A stretch of DNA of 51,017 nucleotides, taken from NCBI GenBank assembly GCA_943913625.1, contig CALTYW010000001.1, positions 1 through 51,017 of the forward strand, read 5' to 3'. Position numbers and translations under genes: made by a program. The notes beneath the pieces are model-generated. The model was not told the origin of the DNA. It did not search any database and saw only the letters and a program-made list of their open reading frames with translations. Numbering within the stretch: position 1 is the stretch's first letter; each line of letters starts with the position of its first letter. Below are positions 7,821 to 15,813 of this stretch, in pieces. The stretch comes from an uncultured Campylobacter sp. Lineage in GTDB: Bacteria > Actinomycetota > Actinomycetes > Mycobacteriales > Mycobacteriaceae.

Positions 7821-8446
7821 GCCGAACCTACCGCGTCATGCCCCCCGAACTCTGGTCACGACCCGCATTCCGCGACCTCGACCACACCGCCCAACTCGTC
7901 TACCTGATGCTGTGGACACACCCCACGCTCACAACCGCCGGCACGCTCGATTACCACCCGGCGCGCCTGGCGGCACTGTCCGCCGACCTCGACCCCGTCA
8001 CCATCGACGAGACCATCACCACCCTGGAAGACGCCGACCTCGTCGCCTGCGACCGCGACACCGGCGAGCTCGCGATCCTCGCCTGGTGGGAAGACACCAC
8101 CGTGCTCCGCCAGCCCGACGTCGCGAAGAACGCCATCCGAAAGCTGCACGATGTTGCATCAGGCAGCATCCACCAAGCCATCGCGAACACCCTCCACCGG
8201 CTCAACACGCCCCCCGTACCAGCGGGACTCACCACCGAAACAGCTCTCCAGCACCTCGCCAATCACCCGCCTGCGCACCACCAGCAACACCAAGCGGTAG
8301 AGAAGCTGCCGGAGAGTGTGTGGCCTGGCCATCCGTTTACGGTGGATGATCCGGCGGATGCGCGGTGTGCGGTGCATGCGGGGCAGGTGCGGGTGGTGGG
8401 TTGTGGTGCGTGTGCTGCTGCTGGGCGGTTGGTGGGGGATAGGTAG
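7817..8446 (+). CDS. Second replication-type winged-helix protein
   Basis: A 209-residue protein starting at ATG 7817, overlapping the previous stop (ATGA). The N-terminus (YRVMPPELWSRPAFRDL, then LVYLMLWTHP) resembles the initiator N-domain encoded upstream, so this may be a diverged partner or helicase-loader-like protein. The C-terminus has a Cys/His set (CAVHAG, GCGACAA) suggesting zinc binding. Codon style changes near 8290 from C-ending to G/T-ending, hinting at a recombined 3' end. Confidence 0.7.
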   Translation: MSRTYRVMPPELWSRPAFRDLDHTAQLVYLMLWTHPTLTTAGTLDYHPARLAALSADLDPVTIDETITTLEDADLVACDRDTGELAILAWWEDTTVLRQPDVAKNAIRKLHDVASGSIHQAIANTLHRLNTPPVPAGLTTETALQHLANHPPAHHQQHQAVEKLPESVWPGHPFTVDDPADARCAVHAGQVRVVGCGACAAAGRLVGDR

Positions 8447-8453
8447 CAGAATG

Positions 8454-8482
8454 TTGCGTGTTGGTGTTGTGTTAGGTAGCAC
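8454..8482 (+). promoter_or_regulatory. Second early promoter of the ATGTTGC family
   Basis: TTGCGT (8454-8459), 17 bp, TAGCAC (8477-8482) within GTTAGGTAGCAC. Another AGGTAGCA copy lies just upstream at 8441-8448. The layout matches the early promoter at 2494-2522. GGAAC copies follow in the leader at 8511 and 8527. It would drive the gene at 8562 and the small-gene operon after it. Confidence 0.6.
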
Positions 8483-8561
8483 GGCGCGCTAAGCTAGGAA
8501 TCACCAACGAGGAACCGGCTGCCACCGGAACCACACCCACCAACCACATGAGGAGAAAATC

Positions 8562-8855
8562 ATGCGCCCCAGCTTCCGCCCCACCTATGGCCGCGAGTAC
8601 GCCGGCTTCTTCACCGCCCGCACCACCGTCCCCGCCGACGGCCTGACCGCTGACCTTGAAGCGCTGGCCATCGAAGAGGTTGACGGCCCGGACGGTGAGA
8701 CCCTGGTCGTGCTGGAGGACAGCGTCGACTACGACGAGCCGGTCACCTACGAGCAGCTGGTCGACTACTTCCGCGACATCCTGCCGACCGCCGAGTGGGA
8801 AATCGTCGACGAGTGCGACGACACCGTCGCCACCATCACCCCGCAGCTGGTGTAG
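8562..8855 (+). CDS. Acidic hypothetical protein
   Basis: A 97-residue, very acidic protein (many Asp/Glu from residue 30 on). It starts at ATG 8562 behind GAGGAGA and is the first gene after the second early promoter. The high negative charge recalls DNA-mimic proteins, but that is only a charge-based thought. No domain is recognised. Confidence 0.65.
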   Translation: MRPSFRPTYGREYAGFFTARTTVPADGLTADLEALAIEEVDGPDGETLVVLEDSVDYDEPVTYEQLVDYFRDILPTAEWEIVDECDDTVATITPQLV

Positions 8856-8857
8856 CC

Positions 8858-9028
8858 GTGGGCACCCGCCTGGCCTTTGTGCTGCTGGCGGTGCTGGTGG
8901 TCGCCCTGGCGATCTGCACTCGCCTGCTTGTGGCTGCCGGCACCGCGACGATGCTGCCGCTGTTGCTGATCGGTGTCGCGCCGACAGCGCTGTACCTGAT
9001 GAACACCCCGAACCGCCCCCGCGGATAG
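8858..9028 (+). CDS. Small membrane protein
   Basis: 56 residues from GTG 8858, two bases after the upstream stop. Almost the whole chain is hydrophobic: one segment at about 5-24 and a second at about 28-47, with a basic C-terminal tail (NRPRG). Probably a two-pass inner-membrane protein. Function unknown; candidates include host-takeover or exclusion peptides. Confidence 0.6.
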   Translation: MGTRLAFVLLAVLVVALAICTRLLVAAGTATMLPLLLIGVAPTALYLMNTPNRPRG

Positions 9029-9041
9029 GAGCCGAGTTTCC

Positions 9042-9167
9042 ATGCCTGACTTTCTCGCCGTTTTCGTTGCTGATCCGACGCTCGTCCAGGTGGCGGTGCA
9101 CGCCGCGCTCGATGTGTGCTGGCCGATCCTCCCACCCGACACCCTGACCGCCCTCGCCTACGTCTAG
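9042..9167 (+). CDS. 41-residue hypothetical peptide
   Basis: A short frame from ATG 9042 (MPDFLAVFVADPTLVQ start) to TAG 9165-9167 with AGGAG upstream. It is moderately hydrophobic, with one Cys-Trp. It fits tightly between the membrane gene and the ribosome site of the next gene, which supports it being translated. Function unknown. Confidence 0.5.
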   Translation: MPDFLAVFVADPTLVQVAVHAALDVCWPILPPDTLTALAYV

Positions 9168-9175
9168 GAGAACCA

Positions 9176-9403
9176 ATGTCCAAGATCGTCAACCTGACCA
9201 ACGGTCACCCGAAGCCGAACACGGACGGCTACTGGCACACCGAAAACACCATGACCATCGTCCAGCCAGGGCCGACGGTGGAAGTCGCGTTCTACGCCAA
9301 AGGCGTCAACAGCTACGTGAAGCTCACACCCGCAGAAGCCGCCGAACTTGGCGCGAACCTCACCGCAGCATCAGCCAAAGCCACCGGAAAGGACACCCGC
9401 TAA
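9176..9403 (+). CDS. Hypothetical protein
   Basis: 75 residues from ATG 9176 behind TAGGAGA; the frame extends upstream but lacks a ribosome site there. The pattern of short strands and a C-terminal helix (LTPAEAAELGANLTAASAKA) resembles the next protein (LTTTEAESLFNELSTAI), so the two may be distant paralogs. The stop overlaps the next ATG (TAATG). Confidence 0.65.
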   Translation: MSKIVNLTNGHPKPNTDGYWHTENTMTIVQPGPTVEVAFYAKGVNSYVKLTPAEAAELGANLTAASAKATGKDTR

Positions 9404-9597
9404 TGGATCATATCGACGTAGAAGTCGCCCAGGATCCCTACCACATCGCGCCTATCATGCTCTACCTCCGCGACGGGCGCACATCATCCGCCGCGCACCT
9501 GACCACGACCGAAGCAGAGTCCCTCTTCAACGAACTCTCCACCGCCATTTCCGAGCGCCAGCGGATCGAAGCCGAGCACGCACAGGAGACCGGCTAA
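9403..9597 (+). CDS. Hypothetical protein
   Basis: A 64-residue protein translationally coupled to both neighbours (TAATG junctions). It has a short strand region, then a helix at about 35-60. It resembles the preceding protein in the helix (THxEA pattern). No function is recognised. Confidence 0.6.
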   Translation: MDHIDVEVAQDPYHIAPIMLYLRDGRTSSAAHLTTTEAESLFNELSTAISERQRIEAEHAQETG

Positions 9598-9728
9598 TGG
9601 CCGCGCCGTGCAACGACCCGGACTGCCCCGGCTGGCAACCCGTAGCCGGCTTCACCCAGGAACAGCTTGACCGGCTAGGCGCGACCGAAGTCTTCGTCCA
9701 CCTCAACCACGAACAGGAACCCAAGTAA
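9597..9728 (+). CDS. Small Cys-containing protein
   Basis: 43 residues from ATG 9597 to TAA 9726-9728, which overlaps the SSB ATG. It has an N-terminal CNDPDCPGW motif and an amphipathic helix. Two Cys are too few for a full zinc site in a monomer. Unknown function. Confidence 0.55.
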   Translation: MAAPCNDPDCPGWQPVAGFTQEQLDRLGATEVFVHLNHEQEPK

Positions 9729-10237
9729 TGGCCACCATCACCCTTGTCGGCAACCTCACCGCCGACCCCGAACTCAAGCAGACCAACGACGGCACCGACG
9801 TTGCCCGCTTCTCCCTCGCCTGGAGCGAGCGGCAAAAGGCCGGCGACGACTGGATCGACGGCCCCACCACCTTCGTCCGCTGCTCCGTGTGGGGACGCAT
9901 GGCCTCCCACGTCGCCAACAACCTCCACAAGGGCACCCGCATCCTGGTTGCCGGCGACATGCGCACCGAAGAGTGGGCGTCCGACCAAGGGCCGCGTGTC
10001 GACGTGACGATGAACGTCCGCCACCTCGGCGTGTCGTTGGAGTTCGCGGACGTGCAGATTACGAAGCGGGAGAAGAGCGGGGGCGCGGGCGCGTTCGGCG
10101 CTGACGGCACCAACCAGCACAACCAGAACCAGCAGCAGGGGCAGCAGCAAGGCCAGCAGCCCACCGGCTGGATCGGCCAAGACACCCAGAACGGCTTCAG
10201 CGACGGCACCCCATTCCCCGACGAACCCAGTTACTAG
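9728..10237 (+). CDS. ssb: Single-stranded DNA-binding protein
   Basis: A 169-residue OB-fold SSB that coats single strands during phage replication and recombination. The N-terminal ITLVGNLTADPELK start and FVRCSVWGRMASHVANNLHKG core are typical. After about residue 112 comes a Gly/Gln-rich linker (QQQGQQQGQQ) and an acidic tip (DGTPFPDEPSY). The tip resembles but does not match the usual DDDIPF partner-binding tail. Confidence 0.95.
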   Translation: MATITLVGNLTADPELKQTNDGTDVARFSLAWSERQKAGDDWIDGPTTFVRCSVWGRMASHVANNLHKGTRILVAGDMRTEEWASDQGPRVDVTMNVRHLGVSLEFADVQITKREKSGGAGAFGADGTNQHNQNQQQGQQQGQQPTGWIGQDTQNGFSDGTPFPDEPSY

Positions 10238-10310
10238 GAGCACCCCGAGTGAACAACCCCCCACACCCACTACCCACAAGAGCACCAACCAACCGTAAGG
10301 AGAACCACCA

Positions 10311-10601
10311 ATGGCCAGCATGTCCAACTGCGAATCCATCGCCAACACCATCGCCAGCAAGCTCGGCAGCGGCATCAAAACCAAAACCGCCGGCACCGAC
10401 ACCGGCATGGCCTACTGCTCCGGCACCCTCAACAACAAGGTGTCCTTCTCGATCCTCGACATCGACGAGGGCCGACGCTGCAACGTCGAAATCAGCGACA
10501 CCAACGTCACCTCCACGATCAACGTGCCGTCGTCCTGGTCGAACAGTGTCATCGCGAACCGCGCCGCCAACTCGTACACCGGCGCTGGCAACAGCAACTA
10601 A
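10311..10601 (+). CDS. Ser/Thr/Asn-rich hypothetical protein
   Basis: 96 residues from ATG 10311 behind TAAGGAG, the best ribosome site here; a longer overlapping frame (10249-10638) is a shadow. The chain is polar with alternating strands and three Cys. Function unknown. Confidence 0.6.
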   Translation: MASMSNCESIANTIASKLGSGIKTKTAGTDTGMAYCSGTLNNKVSFSILDIDEGRRCNVEISDTNVTSTINVPSSWSNSVIANRAANSYTGAGNSN

Positions 10602-10634
10602 CCCAACGGTCACGCTGGCGGGGGGTGGTGGACT

Positions 10635-10874
10635 GTGAAGCTCCCGGACACCGCCGAACGCCAATCGAAGTTCGCAGAGTTCGCCCGCCAACTCGACCAC
10701 GCCGCCGACACCAACCCGCCAGAGCAGTCGTGGTTGCCGTGGCCCGACCAGACCGAACTCACCCCCGGCTCGCGCAACACCTACCGCTGGCGCATCAACA
10801 CCGGCGAACTCTTGGGCGACGGGTACGAAGCCGCGATACGCAACGGCTACCTCTACGCAAGGCGACGCCCATGA
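10635..10874 (+). CDS. Hypothetical protein
   Basis: A 79-residue protein from GTG 10635 with a G-rich ribosome site. Trp-rich middle (SWLPWPDQTEL) and a basic C-terminus. The TGA overlaps the next ATG. No family recognised. Confidence 0.6.
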   Translation: MKLPDTAERQSKFAEFARQLDHAADTNPPEQSWLPWPDQTELTPGSRNTYRWRINTGELLGDGYEAAIRNGYLYARRRP

Positions 10875-11047
10875 CCAACCGCCGCGAACAACTCCAACCC
10901 CTACACGACGCCGTCACCGGCTTCCTGATGGAAGTGAACCGCCACGACGTCGCCACCGCCCAAGGACGATCACGTATCGCCCACCACACAACCAACATCG
11001 CGGTCGCCCTCCACGACCTGGAGCGCACCGAGAAAGCACAACCATGA
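10871..11047 (+). CDS. Hypothetical helical protein
   Basis: 58 residues from ATG 10871 (ATGA overlap with the previous gene) to TGA 11045-11047, which overlaps the next ATG. It is mostly helical and His/Arg-rich. Function unknown. Confidence 0.55.
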   Translation: MTNRREQLQPLHDAVTGFLMEVNRHDVATAQGRSRIAHHTTNIAVALHDLERTEKAQP

Positions 11048-11382
11048 GCATGACCCCTGAACAAGCCCAAGAGCTACTGCACTACCACGACAAGACCGGC
11101 AGCTTCGACCTCACCGGGGAAGAGATAGCCGACCTACTCGCCACCGTCGCCAACCTGCGGTACGAGTACGCAGTGCAGGGGCCGGTGGCGGTACCGGGCG
11201 ACCCAGTGTGGCGGTTCGTGGTGCGTATCCGTGAAGATGGCGGCGCAATCCTCACGAGTTGGCCACATCAGGCGAAGTGGTTCGACACCCGCCAAGGCGC
11301 CGATGGGTTCATGAAGCGCCACCAGCTCACCGGGCGCCGAATCGTCCGCCGTCCCGTTGACGGCATCGAGGTGGTCTCATGA
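11044..11382 (+). CDS. Hypothetical protein
   Basis: A 112-residue soluble protein coupled to its neighbours by ATGA overlaps on both sides. The N-terminal half is helical; the C-terminal half has strands and a basic stretch (RRIVRRPVDG). No domain recognised. Confidence 0.6.
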   Translation: MSMTPEQAQELLHYHDKTGSFDLTGEEIADLLATVANLRYEYAVQGPVAVPGDPVWRFVVRIREDGGAILTSWPHQAKWFDTRQGADGFMKRHQLTGRRIVRRPVDGIEVVS

Positions 11383-11786
11383 TTGGCCGGATTTTTAACC
11401 CGCCGCCTGGTGTGGAACCGGGCCGGTGCCGGGTGAAATTTGCGCGGGGGATTGAGAACCCGGTGTGGCCGTGGATGGTGGAGCGTGAGGGGTGCGGCGG
11501 TTCGGCGGCGTTCACGACCTGGCGTGAGGCAATGGACTATGCCGACCGCATAGCCCGCACCCGCGAAGTCGTACTGCCGCGTGGGCCGTATGAGATTCGT
11601 GGCAAGCAGAACATCTACGAAGACCCCATTACGGTCAAGCCCGCCAAACACTTAGCTGGGTACGAAACCGTAGCTGTCGGTTACACCACGCACGGCGTAC
11701 AAGACGGGTTCTTCCTGGCGCAGGACGAAGTGCGCCCCCTCGCGCTGGCCCTACTCGCTCTCGCAGAACAGGAGGAACTGACATGA
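11379..11786 (+). CDS. Hypothetical protein, paralog of the next gene
   Basis: A 135-residue protein. It shares with the 11783-12133 product a central block (AMDYADRIARTREVVLPR versus AMEAADRLARTREVVLPR) and the C-terminal LALAEQ segment, so the two are tandem duplicates that have diverged. Function unknown. Confidence 0.65.
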   Translation: MIGRIFNPPPGVEPGRCRVKFARGIENPVWPWMVEREGCGGSAAFTTWREAMDYADRIARTREVVLPRGPYEIRGKQNIYEDPITVKPAKHLAGYETVAVGYTTHGVQDGFFLAQDEVRPLALALLALAEQEELT

Positions 11787-12133
11787 GCCGTCATGACGGG
11801 AAAGTATGGGTGCGGAAACTACGGACGCACTACAGCTCCCACCCGTGGGAGGTACGGGCACGTAACCTGAACGGCTACGACTACTACGAGACGTTTTACG
11901 ACTGGGCCGACGCTATGGAAGCAGCTGACCGACTCGCACGCACCCGTGAGGTAGTGCTGCCGAGGGTGAACTTCGAGGGCCGCCTACAGCTCGACATACT
12001 CCACAACCAGAACGGCGTGTCCGTGTCCTACAAGATCGACGACCGACCACCTCAGTGGGGCACTGAGCACCAGCTGCCATCGTTCGCGACGTTCATACTC
12101 GCTCTCGCGGAGCAGCAGGGGGTGCGGCCATGA
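11783..12133 (+). CDS. Hypothetical protein, paralog of the previous gene
   Basis: A 116-residue protein starting at ATG 11783 in an ATGA overlap. It shares the W..A(M)xxADRxARTREVVLPR block with the 11379 product. The rest of the sequence is unrelated at sight, so the copies are old or were reshuffled. Confidence 0.65.
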   Translation: MSRHDGKVWVRKLRTHYSSHPWEVRARNLNGYDYYETFYDWADAMEAADRLARTREVVLPRVNFEGRLQLDILHNQNGVSVSYKIDDRPPQWGTEHQLPSFATFILALAEQQGVRP

Positions 12134-12465
12134 GCACGGTTGAGGTGGAGTACCGGGACGCGGAGTGCCCGAAGTGCGGGCGGGATGCGGTCTGGATTTA
12201 CGAGCGCTATCTGCGACCGGGGGAGACCGCCGATCTGTGCGACTGCGGTGTGGAACCCGTCTACACGCCGGTGCATTGCTACCAGGCGGTGTGTGACCGG
12301 TGCGGGGAGCACGTCACCGACTACGGGGAATGGTGCGCTATCGGCCCCACCCCGGAGGACATGTGGGACTACCTAGAGGGCTGGGAGCACATAGGCGGGC
12401 GTGACCTGTGCGAAACGTGCTGGTGCATTGACGAAAACGACGAGATAACCGAGGTGAAACCATGA
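12130..12465 (+). CDS. Double zinc-ribbon protein
   Basis: A 111-residue protein with two sets of Cys pairs: CPKCGR...CDCG at about 14-40 and CDRCGE...CETCWC at about 55-98. These look like two zinc ribbons. Such small acidic zinc proteins are frequent in actinophage early operons with unknown roles. Coupled by ATGA to both neighbours. Confidence 0.7.
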   Translation: MSTVEVEYRDAECPKCGRDAVWIYERYLRPGETADLCDCGVEPVYTPVHCYQAVCDRCGEHVTDYGEWCAIGPTPEDMWDYLEGWEHIGGRDLCETCWCIDENDEITEVKP

Positions 12466-12761
12466 GCTGGAAGGAACCTATCGAACTCGCCCCGCCGCAG
12501 GAGTTCATCGTCACGAGCGCGGTGCGCTACGCGAGGGGGCGGGCAACCTACATCGTGGAGGACGTGTGCCGCTTCGTGTCCGCCAACTGGCACTTGCTCT
12601 CCGACAACACGAAGCAGGTTGTCGCCCGCGACGTGCAGCAGGAAGTGGAGCTACGGCAAGCCCTGGGGGACGAGCAGCCCACCATTTCCCGGATTGATAA
12701 CCGCTACTGGGAAGACCTATACGAGCAGATTAGGAAGGACGGCTACCCATCATGGCCATGA
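12462..12761 (+). CDS. Hypothetical protein
   Basis: A 99-residue helical protein. The pattern VEDVCRFVSANWHLLSDNTK resembles phage proteins of unknown function located near Holliday-junction resolvases. No catalytic motif is visible. The 3' end overlaps the next gene by 10 bases. Confidence 0.6.
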   Translation: MSWKEPIELAPPQEFIVTSAVRYARGRATYIVEDVCRFVSANWHLLSDNTKQVVARDVQQEVELRQALGDEQPTISRIDNRYWEDLYEQIRKDGYPSWP

Positions 12762-13039
12762 CCGTTGATTACGACCGGCTGCGGGAGTGGCTGGACACGG
12801 TGGATCGCGCTAACGCGAACGCTGACGGGGCAATCAAGTTCGCTTACCCCGGCAACACCGTCGAAATCATCCGCGAGCTGCTGCGCCTGCGTGGGGAGGT
12901 CGAAGCGACCCGTGACCGGGTAGCCCGCGAGCTCGAGCGCACCCCGACGGAGCTACAAGCCGCACGCATCACCCTGCATACAGAGCGCGAGCACACGCTG
13001 GCGTTTTGTGACCACCTACTGAACGGAGACAACGAATGA
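12752..13039 (+). CDS. Coiled-coil hypothetical protein
   Basis: 95 residues. The C-terminal half is a long charged helix (LRLRGEVEATRDRVARELER) likely to form a coiled coil. The ATG at 12752 is followed by another at 12758, so the exact start is uncertain. Coupled to the next gene (ATGA). Confidence 0.55.
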   Translation: MAMTVDYDRLREWLDTVDRANANADGAIKFAYPGNTVEIIRELLRLRGEVEATRDRVARELERTPTELQAARITLHTEREHTLAFCDHLLNGDNE

Positions 13040-13206
13040 ACGACCAGATCAAGCAGTACGCCCTGGAGTTTGCCAAGGACGAGCTGAGGGACATTGAGCC
13101 CGGCGACGTGATGGAATTCTTCGATATCGAGTACGAGGAAGCCTGTGAAGTTGCAGACGCGATCCAAGGCCATGTAATCCCCATCTGGTCGGGTGATTCG
13201 GAATGA
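13036..13206 (+). CDS. 56-residue acidic protein
   Basis: From ATG 13036 to TGA 13204-13206. It is strongly acidic (ELRDIEPGDVMEFFDIEYEE). Both ends overlap neighbouring genes by 4 bases, which is good evidence that this short frame is translated. Function unknown. Confidence 0.6.
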   Translation: MNDQIKQYALEFAKDELRDIEPGDVMEFFDIEYEEACEVADAIQGHVIPIWSGDSE

Positions 13207-13409
13207 GACTGAACATCACCGATAGGGCCATGGTGGGTGTGGCGCTCGCCTGGTGGCTACTCATAGCCGTCCTGGCCGTGACCTTCATAGTGGCGGGGTG
13301 GCGCTACATCACCACCGACCACGCCGTGTACGAGCTGGAAACCGGCGAATACCTCACCTGCACCGCCCAAGGTGGCAATGAGCTGCGCTGCGAGGTGACA
13401 CACCGATGA
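13203..13409 (+). CDS. Single-pass membrane protein
   Basis: A 68-residue protein with one clear membrane segment at about 10-31 (VGVALAWWLLIAVLAVTFIV), followed by a ~35-residue outside domain with two Cys (CTAQ, RCEV) that could form a disulfide. Possibly a host-surface modifier. No family recognised. Confidence 0.6.
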   Translation: MRLNITDRAMVGVALAWWLLIAVLAVTFIVAGWRYITTDHAVYELETGEYLTCTAQGGNELRCEVTHR

Positions 13410-13810
13410 ACCGCCACGACATCTTCTGGAAAGTCGCCATCCGAATCCGCGCCACCTACCGCGACCACGTCAAAGGCGAAGAAGCCTACGCGTACTCCGA
13501 AGACGCAGCCCGCGAACTGCAAGACGCGGGCCTGCTCGCCCCCGACCTACCGACCTTGCGAGACGACTACGACAGCATCAGCGTTCCAATTCGCCGCACC
13601 TCAATCAGGAACCGGGAGCACGACGATTTTCCCATCCTCTACGAAAACGAGGACAGCGTTCTCGTAGGTGTCACCGAGGGCGGGGAAGTCGAATTCTCGC
13701 TCGGCATGTGCGACGAAGTCTTCGTCACCCTCACCACCGACCAAGCCCGCCAATTCGCCCACACACTCCTGGGCGTAACCGACCACGCGGAAAGGAAAAC
13801 CAATGACTGA
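13406..13810 (+). CDS. Hypothetical acidic protein
   Basis: A 134-residue protein, acidic in its centre, with no motif. Its C-terminal VFVTLTTDQARQFAHTLL segment is a helix that recalls the short LTxxEA proteins at 9176-9597 and may be a common small-protein fold. ATG overlaps the previous stop. Confidence 0.6.
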   Translation: MNRHDIFWKVAIRIRATYRDHVKGEEAYAYSEDAARELQDAGLLAPDLPTLRDDYDSISVPIRRTSIRNREHDDFPILYENEDSVLVGVTEGGEVEFSLGMCDEVFVTLTTDQARQFAHTLLGVTDHAERKTND

Positions 13811-14186
13811 CAACGGATACATCTCAATGGCACTGCCCGACGGGTGCCGAGTGGAAGAAGCCCCCGATGGGCGCACCGCGATCACCATGACCGGCAACAG
13901 CGCCGAGTTCTTCCACCGCGTGCTTGGTCAAGCGATCCGCCAACTCACCGAAAAGCAGTGGGCCGAACAACAACCCGACACCGAGCCGCAGGAACTCCAC
14001 GACGGTATCCAAGAATGGCGACCCAGATTCAAGCACGCACCAGACGCGGTGGTGTGGACGAAACCGGGCGCAACCGTCATGGTGCAGAACATCGAACCAG
14101 GCCACCTCGACCCGCACGAGGCGGACTTGCTCGGCAGGATGTTTATCGAAGCCGCCCACTACTCCGCAACAGGGGGCAACCAGTGA
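13803..14186 (+). CDS. Hypothetical protein
   Basis: 127 residues from ATG 13803, overlapping the previous gene by 8 bases with AAAGGAAA upstream. No motif seen. Its TGA overlaps the GTG of the lipoprotein gene. Confidence 0.6.
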   Translation: MTDNGYISMALPDGCRVEEAPDGRTAITMTGNSAEFFHRVLGQAIRQLTEKQWAEQQPDTEPQELHDGIQEWRPRFKHAPDAVVWTKPGATVMVQNIEPGHLDPHEADLLGRMFIEAAHYSATGGNQ

Positions 14187-14374
14187 AGCGCGCCGTGATC
14201 GCCGTGGCCCTGGTGCTCACCCTCACCGCCTGCGGCACCCCAACCGAAAGCAACACCGGCCACGGACTACTCATGCGCGAATCCAACTTCACCCTAAAGG
14301 ACGGGCGCACCGTCACCTGCCTGATCTACGACCACGCCAGCATTAGCTGCGACTGGGAGAACGCCGGTGACTGA
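14183..14374 (+). CDS. Small lipoprotein
   Basis: 63 residues from GTG 14183. The N-terminus is a lipoprotein signal (basic VKR start, hydrophobic AVIAVALVLTL, lipobox LTAC with Cys17). The mature part is about 47 residues with two further Cys. Phage lipoproteins often act in superinfection exclusion; here that is inference only. A second, larger lipoprotein is at 25821-26348. Confidence 0.65.
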   Translation: MKRAVIAVALVLTLTACGTPTESNTGHGLLMRESNFTLKDGRTVTCLIYDHASISCDWENAGD

Positions 14375-14429
14375 CAACCGCCGATACCTCCACATGTCGC
14401 TCATACCCACCAACCACAAGGAGAAACCA

Positions 14430-15050
14430 ATGCCTAACCAACTCACAACGAAGCTCGCACGCAAGTGGGCGGAAGCAGTGACGGAGAGCGGAAGCGGAAT
14501 CATCACTCCCCATACCGTCACCGACGAAGAACTGAATCGGTGGCGTGCCGCTGCCCGTGACTACCTGCTTGCCGTCCTGCCCGAGCCGACGATGGCCGAC
14601 ATCACCTGGCGCATCGGCGAACACACCCTCGCCGGGGCAACCCTCGACCTTGGGCTAGGCGAGACCACCGAATGCGTCATGCTCGCCAAGGACGAACACG
14701 GGTACATCACCTACATCACGCTCGACGGGCACATCAACGACGACGCCAAGGACTGCTTCACCCCGAACGGAAAGCGCTACAAGCTGGTGGAAGAGGGAAC
14801 TCTTTCATCTAATGAAAATGTTGGCCATGACCAGCCGGAACACCCGGCCATCCTCACCACCGTGGAGGACTACGAGAACGCCCCGGAGGGCACGGTGGTT
14901 GATGTGTTGGGCAATGTCGCAATACACCATCTTTACGGCTGGGGCATTTCGGGATACTCCCTCAAGTTGTCGCCTCGTGAAATGTCCGAGCAGGGCGAGG
15001 GCATTGTTATCCGCTGGGGTTGGGGCACCCCGGACAAGCGCGACGAGTGA
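14430..15050 (+). CDS. Hypothetical protein
   Basis: 206 residues from ATG 14430, which has AAGGAG 7 bases upstream; an in-frame GTG at 14367 that overlaps the lipoprotein stop is the alternative. The N-terminal ~80 residues are helical. About residues 85-135 and 150-206 look like two beta-rich modules. No family recognised. Confidence 0.6.
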   Translation: MPNQLTTKLARKWAEAVTESGSGIITPHTVTDEELNRWRAAARDYLLAVLPEPTMADITWRIGEHTLAGATLDLGLGETTECVMLAKDEHGYITYITLDGHINDDAKDCFTPNGKRYKLVEEGTLSSNENVGHDQPEHPAILTTVEDYENAPEGTVVDVLGNVAIHHLYGWGISGYSLKLSPREMSEQGEGIVIRWGWGTPDKRDE

Positions 15051-15063
15051 CTACCCCAATGAC

Positions 15064-15255
15064 ATGCCCACCAACCACCCCAAGTGCCCGCACCCCGGAA
15101 AACGGGCCTACAAAACGGAGCGAGAAGCCGATGAAGCACTCGGCCACGAATGGCGCACAGCCCGCCGCAAACATATGCCCATCCGCTACTACCACTGCGT
15201 GTGCGGAATGTGGCACACCACCAGCAAACCCTACGAATGGTGGCGTCCTGCTTGA
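15064..15255 (+). CDS. Small zinc-ribbon protein
   Basis: 63 residues from ATG 15064. Cys/His pairs at each end (HPKCPHPGK and YHCVCGMWH) form a probable zinc site. This short type with a central KxxTEREADEAL segment is common in actinophages next to RusA genes. It overlaps the RusA frame. Confidence 0.6.
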   Translation: MPTNHPKCPHPGKRAYKTEREADEALGHEWRTARRKHMPIRYYHCVCGMWHTTSKPYEWWRPA

Positions 15256-15637
15256 CGTTTTCATCCCCGGCAATCCTGTGCCGAAAGGGTCGATGCGCCA
15301 CGTCGGTAAAGGCGTCATGATCCACGACAACGCCGAGCTGAAACGGTGGATGCAAACCATCGACCTGATCGTGCGCCGCGTGTACAAAGGCGACCCCATC
15401 GACGCCCCGGTGATCGCGGAAGCGGTGTTCTATATGAAGCGCCCGAAACGCCCCCGCTGGCTACGCCCCGCCACCAAACCCGACTGCGACAAGCTCCAGC
15501 GCGCCATCGGTGACGGCCTGGAAAACGCCGGCGTCCTCCGCAACGATTCCCGCATCGTCGAGTGGTACCGGCCCCGCAAGTACTACGCAGACCCGCAGCA
15601 CCCAATGGGCGCGAGGGTCAAGGTGTGGGCAGCATGA
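15131..15637 (+). CDS. rusA: RusA-like Holliday junction resolvase
   Basis: The conserved RusA domain runs from about position 15248 (VFIPGNPVPKGSMR) to the stop, with the signature KPDCDKLQRAIGDGLENAG that carries the catalytic Asp residues, then NDSRIVEW. It resolves branched replication and recombination intermediates. The start is doubtful: ATG 15131 has a GGAGCGAG site but adds about 39 residues overlapping the zinc-ribbon gene, while a start near 15248 would need CTG. The domain call is firm, the start is not. Confidence 0.85.
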   Translation: MKHSATNGAQPAANICPSATTTACAECGTPPANPTNGGVLLDVFIPGNPVPKGSMRHVGKGVMIHDNAELKRWMQTIDLIVRRVYKGDPIDAPVIAEAVFYMKRPKRPRWLRPATKPDCDKLQRAIGDGLENAGVLRNDSRIVEWYRPRKYYADPQHPMGARVKVWAA

Positions 15638-15813
15638 TCGTGTTCGAAGTGCTCGCCCTGATCGGCCTGGTGATGATGGTCTGTGGCCTGGCCTACGAGC
15701 AGCGACGCAGCCCCTACACATGGCTCATTGCCGCGCTGGCTGTGTGGCTCATCGGGAACATCGCCTGGCACGCCGCCACCGGATGGCTCCGCAACTTCAC
15801 GGTGGTGAGCTAA
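15634..15813 (+). CDS. Two-pass membrane protein
   Basis: 59 residues from ATG 15634 (ATGA overlap with RusA). Two hydrophobic segments at about 3-20 and 29-47, separated by a basic turn (EQRRSP). Function unknown. Confidence 0.6.
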   Translation: MIVFEVLALIGLVMMVCGLAYEQRRSPYTWLIAALAVWLIGNIAWHAATGWLRNFTVVS

